A DNA stretch of 64,000 bases from Monosiga brevicollis MX1 (taxonomy: Eukaryota > Opisthokonta > Choanoflagellata > Craspedida > Salpingoecidae), in the NCBI RefSeq assembly GCF_000002865.3, contig NW_001865085.1:12345-76344 (forward strand), written 5' to 3'. How positions within the stretch are numbered: the first letter of the stretch is position 1; every line of letters begins with the position of its first letter. The notes beneath the pieces are model-generated. The model had not been told where the DNA came from. It saw only the letters and a list, made by a program, of their open reading frames with translations, and did no database searches. Shown here one piece after another: positions 17,036 through 29,969 of the stretch. A program made the translations under genes and the position numbers.

Positions 17036-20000
17036 TTAGACCTTCATGAAAAAGCCAATGTGGTAGCAATAGAAGCAGAGAAGGCAGAGCTGGGCGACGG
17101 CAAAGGTATCCATAAAAATTTCGCGGCCGTGGTTGTTGTCTCCATCCATCCAGGCCCAGCTCAAGGGGAAATTCGCCCCAAAAGTCTCTGTTTCAAGTCG
17201 TCGACGTTTGACAGGGCAGGGCAATGAGCCGGGGCCAGGAGTAAGTCCAGCTGGATCACGTGAAACACAACGTCTTTGACATACCGTGGAAGATGTAAAT
17301 AAAGATGGAGTTCATGCCAACGTAGCGGAAGGGCGCACCGTCCCAAAATTGCCACACGTCAATGACCCAGTAGAAGACGGTCAACAAGAAAAAAGCAAAG
17401 CTGGCCAGCAAAATGATAAAGCTGAGTGACCACAGGTTCTTGGAAACAGGGATGACGCCGTTGTTTTGCGAGGCGCCGCACAGGCCCGTGGCGATGACGC
17501 CCAGAACAAGCGCCCACATCAACCAGTGGCGGCTGCGTTGCGCGTGTGACTTGTAGTGGACAATAATTTTGCCAGACTACATAATATTTTCACGTCACCA
17601 AGTGAGCACAACCCTTGCCAGGGTCAATGACGATCATGCGGCAACCCCCATCCGTCCCATGCAAGGGACACAAACCTGAAGACCGAGGAAGCACATCACA
17701 ATGGAGGTCAGGCTACCAAGCAGACCTTCCGGGTCGTATGGGCCAGTCTCGTAGATCTAGAGCAAAGGTGATGGAGTCAGCATGGCATGATCGTACTTTA
17801 CAACTTTCCTTGAAAACGGGCCGAACCCACTCGACTGAAAACTCACCGGCTGGCTTGTGGGTTGATCGTAGATGTGGCGCCAACCAAAGACTTGACGGTC
17901 AATGTAACCCGATGCTCCACCTTCGCAGCAAAAGGTCGACTCGCCGCACACCTCGCCCTCGGGTGGCGCAAACTGGCCATACTCAGCCAAGGCACCACCA
18001 GGGCCGATGTAGCCTAAAGCCCAAGATAAGACGAGGTAGCGAGAAACGTGGTGAGCAAAAGGGTACCAGTCACGAAACAACGCAGGACCGAGATGCCGGT
18101 GGTTCTGCGCACCAGTCGGGCAGCCGGGCACGGGCAAAAGGAAAGTGATGCAAGTGTGGATGATGATGATCACAAACATGGCAACCCATTCCCAAATGTA
18201 GGGCGTGAGGTCGCGGGTGTGAAGCAGAAAAGTGCGGACCCAGGGCTTCATTTCAGCAATGTCAGCAGCCACGTCAAGCTGGTGACCCGAGCCGGGCTTG
18301 GCAATGCCGCGGACGAGAGCCGGGGTTGGCGAGTCGGAGGTGCTGACAGAAGCACACCAGCTCTCCATCTTGGGCGCATACAACATGACGAGCGCCACAA
18401 CCAAGTAGGAGACAGCAAAGCGCTGAAGAACGCCGGGGATACGACCGTTGCGCAAGTCGTGAAAGTTACCAATGATAAAGATGCCAAAGGCAAACAAAAT
18501 CAACATGCGGCGGAAAATCTGGGGGCAAAAGCACGGCAGGGACACCAGGTAACATGCATCAGTTGAGGGTGAGGCGCGCATGGCAGGCCAGGGATGCCAC
18601 GAGCCGAATCGGACCTTGTACAGAATCGTGGTGGTTGGGGTCTGGCGTTTGAGCAGGGAGTTGAATGCAATGGCCATGCTGGTGCCCATGATCCAAATGA
18701 ACCAGGGAAAGACCAAATCTGCCACTGTCAAGCCGTTCCAGGCACTGTGATTGAAAAACCAATAGAATCCACCTGCATTCGCACACATGTAACTCGGTGA
18801 GGCGCCGTGTGTGCTGAAAAGCAGAAGTAAATGTGAGCTTGCCGGGACCAACACACCGTTGAAGTTGACAAAGATCATGATTGTGAGCGCAAAGCCACGG
18901 AAGCTGTCCAGGGAACGCAAGCGCTGCGAGGAGCGCTTCATGTCTTGGATGGCGTGCATGCCGGCATCCGAGGGCCTGCGGGAAAAGAGGCATGAACCAG
19001 CGAAATGCGGTGAGCGTCAAGCAAGCGCGTCATGTCAGACTCCTATCAGAGCTTGGGCTGTATGAGGCGACCTACATGACGGTGGCGTGCTGCAGAAGAA
19101 GACCCGTTGTCTCGCCCGGTTCGCCCTCCTTCTTTGGGGCATCCTTCCACCAGTCGGCCACACGGGGACTGCAGGCCTTGGAGAGGGAGTAGAGGAGCGC
19201 GATGCTGAACAGCACCAGAAAAGTAAAGCCAATGGGGGCCATCGAAGGACCGTGTTCGGCCTCACCACGCACATCGCGCCGGATCTGGAGGCACAGAATA
19301 GGATGAATCGAGAGGCTAAACATGGCAGGGCACACGCTCGAAGCCAACGCGGGACGTACCACCACGGTGGGGTCGGAGGCAGAGCCTGATACGATAACAG
19401 TGTAAAAGCCCTTTTCTCCGAGCCAGTAGGACTGGTTGCCAAACTCGGGGACAGGGGAATGTCGGCGAATACCGGGTGACACGCTAAACTGCAATCCCGG
19501 ATGATCAAGGAACATAAAGGTGAGTCAAGGGAGTTTTGCTGGGGGGGGGGGGGGGTTCCAAGGCACAGGGAAGAAAGACTTGTTTGCTTGATCTTACCTC
19601 TGAATCAAAGTCGCTTTGCACAAGGACGTAATCGGAAATGCCGCTGGTCGGAGCGGGAGCAATGAGGGTGTTGTTGCAGCGGTAGCAGTTGCTGTTGCGA
19701 AAGTACAGATACCACGAGGTGCCGGCTGGTGTGCCGGTTGTAAAGTCGAGGAGGCGGATATAGGCCAGGTTCATGTCGCCACCGTTGGGCACGCGCAGGC
19801 CATCGGCCGAGACGAGGGGAGCGGTGGCAGAGTCATTCACCCAGTTGAACCAGAGGGAGACGCGAGTCCAGGAACTGTTGGGGACGGCGAGGTCAACATC
19901 GTCAAAGCGATAGGTGGGTTTGAGGGCCCCCCGACTCCAGATGGTCACGTTGTAGGATCCAGTCAAGATGGGCAACCCGGCAAGGTAGTCTGTGCAGGCA

Positions 20001-20227
20001 TCGCCCGGCACATGACTGAAGTTCAGCGGGCTGGAATCAGGACCGCCATACGTCGAGACGAGGACATCAACGATGGCGTCTGCCTCCGATGGACCGTTGA
20101 TGAAGCACGCACGAAGGGTCACATTGGTGGGAGATGCCTGCAGCTGATCCGCCGAGGCTGTCAATGCCAAGCCCAAGACCAAGAGCGTCGCGGCGAGCGA
20201 CGCGTGCATCACTGATCCCGCCATCAT
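17036..20227 (-). CDS. HGSNAT: Heparan-alpha-glucosaminide N-acetyltransferase
   Basis: Lysosomal multispan enzyme that moves acetyl from cytosolic acetyl-CoA onto terminal glucosamine of heparan sulfate. Ten exons: 20227-19598, 19488-19360, 19284-19076, 18975-18857, 18772-18615, 18518-18113, 18013-17847, 17756-17676, 17576-17285 and 17187-17036, giving about 780 residues. A signal peptide and about 250 residues of lumenal N-glycosylatable domain precede the membrane part. Diagnostic blocks: RLRSLDSFRG, the His-bearing FFNHSAWNGLTVADLVFPWF, RIPGVLQRFAVSYLV, TFLLPVPGCPTG, GGASGYIDR, YDPEGLLGSLTSIVM, NLWSLSFIILLASFAFF and GMNSIFIYIFH. The lumenal domain is longer than in human HGSNAT. Four introns (75, 84, 96 and 99 bp) are multiples of three without an in-frame stop. 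Confidence 0.93.
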
Positions 20228-20674
20228 GCAGCGAGTCAGAGACAGAGAGAGAGGGAGAGAGAGAGAGAGAGAAAAATGCAAAAATTCGGAAAAAAAAAAA
20301 AAAATCTCGTGCCAAGAAAGAAAGAGACACATTTCTCACACTTTTGTATATCACTACAACACTTGATGTGTGTGTGTGTGTGTGTGTGTGTGTGACCACT
20401 TGCTATACTTGCTATGGGGTATGTGCAGTATCTGGTCCGTGGACGATGGCTAGAGGTGCAGTAGCTGTGTGCGGCCACCACTTGCTATGGGGTTATGCGC
20501 AGGAGCTGGACCGTGCACTATGAATAGACGTGCAGTAGCTGGGTTAGACAGATGGTGGGGTTGATTAATTATCATGTTCGTGTAGGGAATGTTATCATGG
20601 CGCTGGGGGTTTGTCCGGTCTCCTTTGAGAGCAGGGAAGATAAGGTGGCCCGAGGCGAATCAAGAGTTCCAGCT
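20228..20674. other. Intergenic region with degenerate tandem duplication
   Basis: (GA)n, poly-A and (TG)n at 20244-20392 are promoter-proximal to HGSNAT. About 20394-20465 and 20477-20545 are two diverged copies of a unit sharing ACTTGCTATGGGGT and GTGCAGTAGCTG. The rest shows nothing. Confidence 0.6.
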
Positions 20675-23217
20675 TCAGTCCGCGCCATCTCCCAGGCTCA
20701 CGCTGGCAAGTTTCGTAGCCGGGGGCGGGGGCTGCCATGTGATGCGGAGATCTGAGGCCAGGCGTTGCAGCTGGCGTTCCAACGTGGCCGAGTCCAAATG
20801 ATGCTTGTTGCGTCGATAATGGCTGTTCATCACCTCGACGATGGCCCTGGATTTCACAAATAAATACGCGCACGCCGTGAACAGATGGGGCAAGACAAGC
20901 AACGACAGCAAAAACACGATTGGGATCGTCCCCTGATCTTCGTGCGCATGAATGCAGATTGAACGCTGGCGGGGCAAGCTCTTACCCTTCAGTCGCCGCC
21001 CCTTGCCAGGCCAAGTCCTGACTAACGTCTTGCAGCAGATCCATGCCACGTAATGCCTTGCTTCGAGCGTCCTCCGCCTCGGCGTCCGCATCAAGGTCTT
21101 GTCGCTGTCGTCGCTGCCGCAGGCGCTCAGCGCGTGCCAGCAGCGAAGCCGAGCGGCTCGTGAGGGCGGGTGCATCCTCAACGACGTCTGCTGCAAAGTT
21201 TCCACTCATGTTTGCTTTCGGTGATGCCCATCGCTCGCCAGAGGCCGCAGCTCGACTTGTCTCTGGTTTCCATGCCGTGCCCGGGCGCGTCAAGGTTGCC
21301 CCGCCGTCGAGGGTGCCCTCCCCAACGCGGTGCGCGTGGTAGTCCGCAGCCGACTGGTCCTCATCCTGATCAATAGGGCGTCGAAATGTCGCGGTGCCCT
21401 TAAAGTCCGTGTCCGCATCACTGTGCGATGCCCAGTCGTGGGACGCCGACTCGGAGGCAGCAGCGTCCTGTTCAAAGCTTTTGTCATGGCCATCATCCTC
21501 GTCGTCTGGTCCACTGGCCCAGGCTCGGATCGTTTCCCCAGCAGCATCTTCCTGATCGACTAAATTGACACGTTGCGTCAAGCCCAGATCGTGCTGGCTG
21601 GCCGACAAAGAAGGGCCTGTGGCATCAGCATTTGGCGCCTGGGATGCTTCCAGCAGCGCTTCTGCGCGCTGCACGGCCGAATCCAAGCGCTCTCCGTCAG
21701 AATCTGCGCCCGATGCGTCCGACACGTCTTGCTTGGCTCGTGATATGCTGTGCGGTCGTCGAGGTTGCACTGCAGCCCGCTCATGCCGTAGGTCTGCCTC
21801 TTGTGCCTCACGCCGCGTTTGAAGGCGGCGTTCCGACGCAGCGTTCTCCCGAGGTGCAGGGGCTCGACGCACGGGCTTTTCCAAGCCATGCCTCCGCCGC
21901 CCAATCGGGTTTTTGGTCATCGCATCTGGAACACGATTGTCGATGGTGGACCGCGCGCCTTTGATTCGCGCCGCCCAAGCCTTCTGGCGCCGAGCCGCTG
22001 CCCGGGGATCTTCCTCGGGCACAAAGACCATACCTCGACCTGCCCGCCCGCTGCCACCGGTCGATGTGGATCCTATCGAGTTGTTGGCCCCAACACGTGA
22101 TGCGATGGCCAACAAAACAACACAAGCAGGGTTGGCCAGCGACGGGCATGAGTGACTGCAACAAGTACCTGTGGGGGCGTGACGCAGCCCAGTGGTCTTG
22201 GATGATGCGGCACGCGTTTTGCTCGTGCGACCCGTCTTGTTGGCTCGAGGCGGCGCAGCCAGTGGGGGCTCCTCCAACACTGTGCACATTTGTCAAGCCA
22301 CACATGGATCAGTTTCTCAGCTCACAATAAGAGTATGCTTCACCAGACACCTGCTTCAGTGGACATTGACAAAGCCCATCAAGCTGTCCTGGGGATGTCA
22401 AGCACGCACCAATATCAACAAAACTTTGTTGCTGTTTCCGGCGCTCTTGAACGGATCGAATCGGCTTGGGCCTGGCCACGCGAGCCTCGCCTTGGGGGTC
22501 GTGAAAGTAATCAGCCATGGAATCTGGACGAGCCTGGCCGCGGCGAGCCGAGCTGACCAATGCAGGAGCTGCTTGGGACGAAGAAGGGCCTCCACCAAAA
22601 GGCGCCGAAGGATCCAAGCCCAACAATTGTGTAGCTCCAGCGCCAGCAGGTGCAGCAGCCCGGCGAGAGGGTTGGTAGGCTGACGAGGCGTGTTGCGGCA
22701 TGGCAGAAGCGTGCCGCCCGGGCACTTCAGTGCTTCCCGCGCTGTCAAAAATATGGCTTGCATGTGCTTTTTCACGATTGGCGAGACTGGCTTGCGCTGG
22801 TGCGTGCGTGGCAGGAATGCTGAGCCCGCTGGCATCCCCACGCACACTCCATCCTGGCGGCGGGCCAGCATGGCGGATGGGAGGCGCTGCCGAGACGGGG
22901 GCAGGAGCTGGCGTGTGGGCGGGCCCGGCCTTGGCAACTGTTGATACCGCTGACTTTTGCACTCGCGCAGGGGCAGGGCCAGGGGCAGGGGCAGGAGCAG
23001 CAGCTTTAGCTTGAGCAGCGGGCTGGGCGTGTGCCTTGCTTGCCGCAGGCGGCGGTTGGCTCGACTTTGGCGCCGGGTCCGTTGCCCCACCCTTACCAGT
23101 CCACAGGCCCGTCGTCAAGCTGGGATCAAAAGTCGCTTTTCCAGCTTGAGGATTCGCTACAATCCCCAGCTTGGCCAAGTTCAGCTTAGCCACAGGCCCG
23201 GCCTTGCCCTCGGCCAT
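20675..23217 (-). CDS. Large disordered protein of unknown function
   Basis: Four exons, 23217-22410, 22279-22169, 22072-20986 and 20846-20675, in agreeing phase give about 725 residues. I do not recognise it. Residues 1-270 are Ala/Pro-rich with a clear start MAEGKAGPVAKLNLAKLG and the less repetitive segments NPQAGKATFDPSLTTGLW and MADYFHDPQGEARVARP. The middle has a basic stretch (FVPEEDPRAAARRQKAWAAR) and then a long acidic, Ser/Ala/Asp-rich region; the C-terminal 150 residues look helical and charged (RAERLRQRRQRQDL, LERQLQRLASDL). A scaffold or cytoskeletal adaptor is possible but unsupported. The canonical GTAAGA donor removes a hydrophobic stretch at 20850-20985 that would otherwise look like a membrane segment. 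The 96-bp second intron is stop-free and in frame. Confidence 0.6.
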
Positions 23218-23637
23218 CCTTGCCGGTCACAATCCGCGCGCAAGGCCTCTACTCCAGCTGATCCGGCTCACTTGAGCTTGCTCGTCAAAAATTTAAATTT
23301 TTTTTGAAAAAAAAAAAAAAAAAAATCAAATTCAAACACACACACTCTCTCTTGTCTCTGTCTCTCTCTAATCAATTCATCTGTCTCTCTGTCTTTCCGT
23401 CTCTCTGTCTCAATACTTTTTCTTCTCTTTCTCGTGTGTTGGAATGTTCGGGGTCTCGTCGTCGTCGGAGAGACACACGAGGGGGACAAGAGAGCAGAGC
23501 TGACTGGCTTCAAGGTGTGGTCGGTGGCTTTTGAGCTCTATTACTACACGATTCAAAAAATTCACTAGGACGTACAGGGTCTTTCAAGAATGACGAGGAA
23601 GCCATCGGAATCCATCAGCATGTCAAAGCACGCTTAA
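23218..23637. other. Low-complexity intergenic region
   Basis: Poly-A followed by CT-rich sequence (23290-23440), upstream of the disordered-protein gene and downstream of the next minus-strand gene. No gene seen. Confidence 0.55.
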
Positions 23638-26600
23638 ATTTGCCCAGGCGCATCAAAGAGCCAGCCTGTGGGCAGATTTGCTTTTGCAATGGCGTTCATA
23701 TCACGAACAACGGCAATGACATGATCTATCACGTACAGGTTCCAGCGATTGAAAGGTCAGGCACGCAGGCACCACATGGAGCTTATGTTGGTGGGCAAGT
23801 ATGCAAACGTACTCAGCCGCTCTAAGACTGTGAGGTGGCCCAGTTCAAGGTCTGGTAAGGCTTGCTGCTGCTGCAGCTGACCGAGCAGTCGCATCACTGC
23901 CTTTAAATAGACATCGACCTGCTTTTTATCGGCGAGTGGCCGCGCCTGCTTTGAAGACTGACGGCCAAACAGGGTGAAGGTTGATGGTTGAAAGCCAACC
24001 AAGCACCCTGGCCGTGCAACGCTTACTTTTTCTGCTGCAAGCAAAAGCTTTTGCTGCTGCATCCGCCCATGCGCATACAACACATCGTGTAGCCGAGCTG
24101 CTCGGGTTGATACCGTCATCTCTTTCTCAAAGGCGGGTGCGTCGGTCACGTAGGCAGCGCACGCCTGTATCACCGGTGGTAGTGAAGCGTGACCTGCACA
24201 TGGCTTTGCCTGCAAACGAGGTGGCAACACTCACCTCGGCATTGATGAGAAGACGAATCACTGCCGGACGACAGGCCAAAATCGGTAGCAGCTTTGTATA
24301 ATGGCCCAAACACGAGGCATCCTCTGGCAGACACAGTGGCTCGGGCTCGAAAGCTACAACACTCACCAGCAGTTAGATGCCAAGATCTTCCAAAACGAAA
24401 GGATAAAAAAATAAAAAGCGAGAGAAGCTGGGACAGGTCGCGCATACGCACCAAAAGAGCTCCAGTGCTGTCGACTGTCTCGCGAACGGACCTGCCGGCA
24501 TCAAGTCAGCAACCAGTGACATAAATGCATCATTCAGGTTTCACCAAGACCACACCTGACGTACCGGAGTGATGGTCTGCATGGAGAGCTGAAGTTTGGG
24601 CCAGAGCCACTCTGGCAGGTGGATCCGAGACAGGTTTAGAGCCGTTGCCACAGACTGATTTGCGCAAAGTTGAAATGAGATGGCGACTCAACAAATGCTC
24701 ATCCTCTCACGAGGCGACCCCACGCTGCCCACGGGTGCATGATTACCAGATCAACCGAACAGGTCTCTTCAAACATGTTACAGGCATAAGGTTCCTCAGT
24801 CCATGTGCCTGCGATAATGCCAGTGTGAGCTACTGGATGTTTACAGGAGGTTCAAGCGTGCCAAGCCACACAAGGATCACAATCGCGGGGGCAGAGCACC
24901 TCACCCGTGCGTACTCGCCACTTGGTGCAACAGGCGCTTGGCACCAGGTGTCGCTGTGGTTTGGGGAGGGGCGACTGTGCTTGAAATTCTGTTGCCACGC
25001 TGGACGCCACCAGTGCCGCAACAGAGAGCGCAAACCGAATGGCCTGCGGCATTATCCACGCAAAGACGTGAAAGAGGACTGCGAGAACTTAGACCACGGC
25101 CAAGACTCAAAGCTGGCTGAACCATCCCAACACCCCAAGGTCATACCTCCACTGCATCCGCCCCGTGAGGAAAAGACGACCAAGACAGTTGTGCCTCTCG
25201 ACGACAGATCCACATGACCTTCATGTGCTCCAGCCAGCCCTAAAACACCCCTCGTGGCCGATGCGAGTGATTGAAAGACACTTGAGCCACGAACAGTGTT
25301 TTGTGTAGCATCACGTCATATCAAATGCAACGTACCGGCCCGCACCACGGTTTCCCAGTCACGCCTTGCATCAGCGGTAGACGGGCCTACATATAGTACC
25401 ACAGGTGGCGCCATGAAGAACCGACCCGAACAAGTCTGGTAAACCTGTCTCCACTATCGGGCCCGGCCCGGTCCGGCCTGAAAGCATGGTAAGCAAGACA
25501 GAGCAGACGCACGGCAACACAGGTCCCGCCCACGTAGATGAAGAGTCCAGAGTGTGTAGCATCCTCCACCCGACCGACAAAGGCTTCACAGAACTGCAAG
25601 GGCCAGTGCCGCGCTTCCTGCCGTTGAAAACAACCTTTGAGCTGGAAAAGAGTACGACTGCCTTGGCAATAGGCTACAAAGACGGGCTCAAGGTCATAAT
25701 TCAGTTCAAACTCGACAAAAACGAACCGGCATGCTGCGGACACGAGTGGCGGGTGCATATGGTAATTCAGTGAGATTTCGCACGATCGCAAGCGAGAGAG
25801 GTGGGTTCGAACATTGTCAGGCATCGAGGAGGATAAGGAGACGTCAACGTACAAAGCACATGCTTTAGTTGCTTCAGCAAGCGAGACGGTGACAAGTCTA
25901 CGTGTGAAGGCGACAGGGCCCAGGAGGTAAATGCGGGCCGATCGTTGCCGAACAAGACTTGGGCAAGCTTACCCTTGACAACCAAGTGTGGGATGAATGG
26001 GCTCAACAGGGTGGCCGTTGACCCAGAAGCGACAAGGTCGGAGCCAATACATGTTGGCCAAGGTGCTGCGAAGGTCATCATACTGGCAAAGTGCACATCA
26101 GAATTCTTGGACGATGTGGGCCATCTTTGGTCTTGTGGGGCACTTGCAACTGCAAATGAATGGGCGGGCAAGAAACGAGGCTTTGGCTTACAGGTAGCAA
26201 AGTGCCGGCACGGCCGGGCATGGTGGGACAAGGAGGCAGGTTGTGCTCCAGTTTTGGGTTGGAAGGGGTGTGGAGGTCTGAGAGTATGAGCAACGCGCCA
26301 GCCTGGCCGGTGAGGCGCTCTGCCTGGCGAAAAAGCTCGGCCATGGTGTGAAAGGGGCCAAGGGCCAGCAAAATTTGAGTGTGCGTGGGCGAGTTGCGTG
26401 CAAAGGGCACCCAGGCAGCATTTGTCGTCCCGTGGGCTGCAACAACACGAAAAGAGAGGGGGCGGTCAGCAGATGCCAGCCAAACTGTGGTGCATGGACT
26501 GGATCGTGAGGTGACAAGAGCCACACAGGTTTGTTGTGCTACTTGCTCACCTTTGGGGAGGGTCCAGGCCAAGGAGACGCAGTGAATTCGTTCGAGACGA

Positions 26601-27600
26601 GGCTAAGTAAATACACAGCGTGGCCGGATTGGACAAGTGTGGGGTGCAAGTGAATGGAGGTTGAAAGGTGGGATCGTGTTGGAGCTATGCCGTGATCAAG
26701 ATCAGGCGCACGGCCAAATATGATCACCTACGTCATTTTGAAAGGCCGATACAAGGGCACTGCGGTGGTACAGGTTGACGCGAAGGTAGAGGTCCGTCTA
26801 CGTCGAACAATGGACACAAGATGCTACCGAGTGAGAACTAGAAACAGGCATTTGGCACGGAGATGATCGGGGTTCAGGGCATTGGGTGACTGCGGGTCGT
26901 GACTCAGTCATCTACCTTAATAATTAAAGTCACGGTCGAAGCAAAGCTAGTCGCCAAACGAATGGGGGTGCGTCGAAAGGGCGCTCCTTGCTTGGCAAAG
27001 CGCTCGCAGACTTCAGTGGAGGAGGCCAAGGAGATGAGAAGACCCAGCTCAGCTGTGCCTGTTCGAATTTGAGGTGGCTGATCGGGCTGCTCCACGGCAC
27101 CATTGGGTAGTCGTACATGGTCGATCGAGCATTCGTGCGCAGCGAAGGATCTACAAGGAACCACCCATGAACAGGAAGAAGGAGGCGCGGGTGCGAGTCC
27201 CAGTCAGAGCAAGGGTCTTTGCATTAGCGTTGGATGGCGGTGATTGAGGGGTGCAAAGAACGGGCTCGGGCTCGGGCTCGGGCTCGGGCGCGTCAAAAAT
27301 GCTGCAATTCCAAATCGACCTGGCAAAGCAGTGGAGCAGCTCCGCCATGGTGTCCAATGTGGCTGGACGCCTCCTAGCTCAGGTGGAAGCGCGAAGAACG
27401 GCAACTCAATGAAAACCGCCATGCGGGAGCGAGCCTTGTAGCGGCAAGCCAGCCGCCACCAACCAGCTGACATACCCTTCAGATCCCTTTGGCAGCGTAT
27501 CCGCCACCGGCAACCGCGCCACCACCTCGCTCCATCTCAATGGCGAGTCGTCCAAGGCGGGCCGGTCCCATTCCTCTGATGTCGCCGTCGCCGCCGCCAT
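23638..27600 (-). CDS. Unrecognised protein encoded by about 17 short exons
   Basis: A chain of phase-compatible exons runs from ATG 27600 to about 23638: approximately 27600-27476, 27373-27320, 27150-26916, 26797-26732, 26602-26551, 26436-26192, 26082-25973, 25897-25455, 25386-25336, 25239-25147, 25043-24905, 24808-24747, 24656-24566, 24498-24459, 24353-24236, 24218-24030, and then one or two 3' exons. The product is about 750 residues. Protein-like segments include SLASSTEVCERFAKQG, LILSDLHTP, STLANMYWLRPCRFWVNG, CRFVFVEFELNYDLEP and YLKAVMRLLGQLQQQQ. No signal peptide or clear membrane segment. I recognise no family. The junction near 25455-25386 and the 3' end (TGA at 23757, or a last exon ending in LFDAPGQI) are uncertain, and two adjacent genes cannot be excluded. 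Confidence 0.5.
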
Positions 27601-27766
27601 AACCGTCCAGTGTCAGACAAAATTGAAAAAGGATGACATTGTTCATTCTCTTCCTTCGATCGCGTGGATGGAGTCTTCTCTGAAGGGTTAGAGGATTTCT
27701 GTTATGAATGGAGACGAATAATTTGCTTGCATTTCTTATTCTCTAGATTCTGATCTAATCTCACCC

Positions 27767-27899
<133 letters not shown>

Positions 27900-27909
27900 T
27901 CGTGGCGAT

Positions 27910-29161
27910 ATGGCGGCGGTGGCGGAAGTGCCCAAGGGCACTGGCAGCGAGGCAGAGGCAGAGGAGCCAGTTATCATGCAGGTGGACTTGAGTGCGTTGC
28001 TGGAGCGGGATTTAGATGGCAAGGTGTCGACGGTTCATCTGGATTCGTTGGCGCTGAGCGAGGCGACCGCCGCGCAGTTGGCCGTGGGTCAGCGCGTCGT
28101 GGCAAGTTTGCAAAAGGCGGGGTGCTTTACGTTGGCCGCCAACTGTATCCAGGACCGCGAAGCCCGCGAGCTGTTTACCGAGGCGGGCGCTTACTTTGAT
28201 TTGCCCGAGGTACGTGGACCGTCTTTGGCATCTTGAGCTTTAATGGTTTATGTGTTTTTTTGGGGGGGGTTTAGCGCTTAAATTGTGTCGCTGACTCACA
28301 AGGGCGCATGGGTGCTTTCGGTAGCCACAAAAGCGCGCGGGGCGGGCGGTAGCTCGCGGCGGCTTTATTCGGGGATATGTGGCTTATGGTCAAGAGTCTG
28401 GACGCAAAGAGTACTTTGAGCCCAAAGAAGGGTTTTCCTATGGTTATGAGTGGCCTGATGATCAGCCGCCTCAGAATGCACTGCAAGGCTGCAACATTTG
28501 GCCGGCGGAAGCGCCAGGGTTGCGGCCCGGCCTCACGCGACACTTTGACTGGTCGGTGTCTATTATGCGCGCGGTAGTTGCGGCCATTGCCTTGGGACTT
28601 GGCCAGGCGCCGCGCGACCTGCTGGAGGTCTGCGCAGGCGGTGATACCATCTCGCTGATGCGCCTCTTTCGCTATCATCCAGCCGAAGCGGACCGCGCGT
28701 GCTTGGGGTCATCGCCACACACTGATTGGGGTTTCCTCACGCTCATTTTGCAAGACGGTACGGGCGGCTTGCAATTTCAGCACGGGTCTGAGGGACGCTG
28801 GTATGATGTGCCAGCACGAGAGGATTATAGCCTGGTGGTAAACGGCGGCGACTTTCTCGCCCTTTTGACTGGTGGGGCCTTTGTGTCCCCGGTACACCGT
28901 GTACAATGCCCGCCCGTGTCGCGCCTCTCCTTTGTGTTCTTCTACTACCCGGGCTATGAGTCGGAGGTGGACGGCCGCCAATGGCGCCCGTCTAAGGACG
29001 CCCCAGCTGCCGCTGCTTCCACGCACAACACGCTCCTGGACGTTGATAGTGGCACGCGCCAGGTGAGCGGTCTGGCCGGAATGACGTCTCTCCGCCAGTT
29101 TGGCGATTACATCAATGCCAAATGGCAAGGCGTCCAGCGCGCAAGCCCCAACGATGCTTAA
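27910..29161 (+). CDS. Isopenicillin-N-synthase-like Fe(II)/2-oxoglutarate dioxygenase
   Basis: Two exons, 27910-28209 and 28325-29161, give about 378 residues. Non-haem iron oxygenase of the double-stranded beta-helix fold. The iron ligands are visible as His-x-Asp in [12 protein letters not shown] and a distal His in PVHRVQ; the RLSF motif just after is the co-substrate or substrate-carboxylate Arg-x-Ser. GGLQFQ and WYDVP fit the usual core. Residues 1-95 resemble the DIOX_N-type N-terminal helix region ([16 protein letters not shown]). The substrate is unknown; the group covers plant hormone and alkaloid enzymes, fungal antibiotic enzymes and many uncharacterised eukaryotic proteins. The acceptor at CGGTAG fixes frame, because an in-frame stop lies just upstream. 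Confidence 0.88.

Positions 29162-29969
<808 letters not shown>

Noticed and set aside
20850-20985. Hydrophobic segment read as a transmembrane helix in the 20.7-23.2 kb gene
   Set aside because: A canonical GTAAGA donor and an in-phase acceptor remove it; reading through from the upstream exon meets an in-frame stop.
26083-26150. Possible exon (LQVPHKTKDGPHRPR) in the unrecognised minus-strand gene
   Set aside because: Including it breaks the phase into the following exon, whereas the TTGCCAG acceptor at 26083 restores it.
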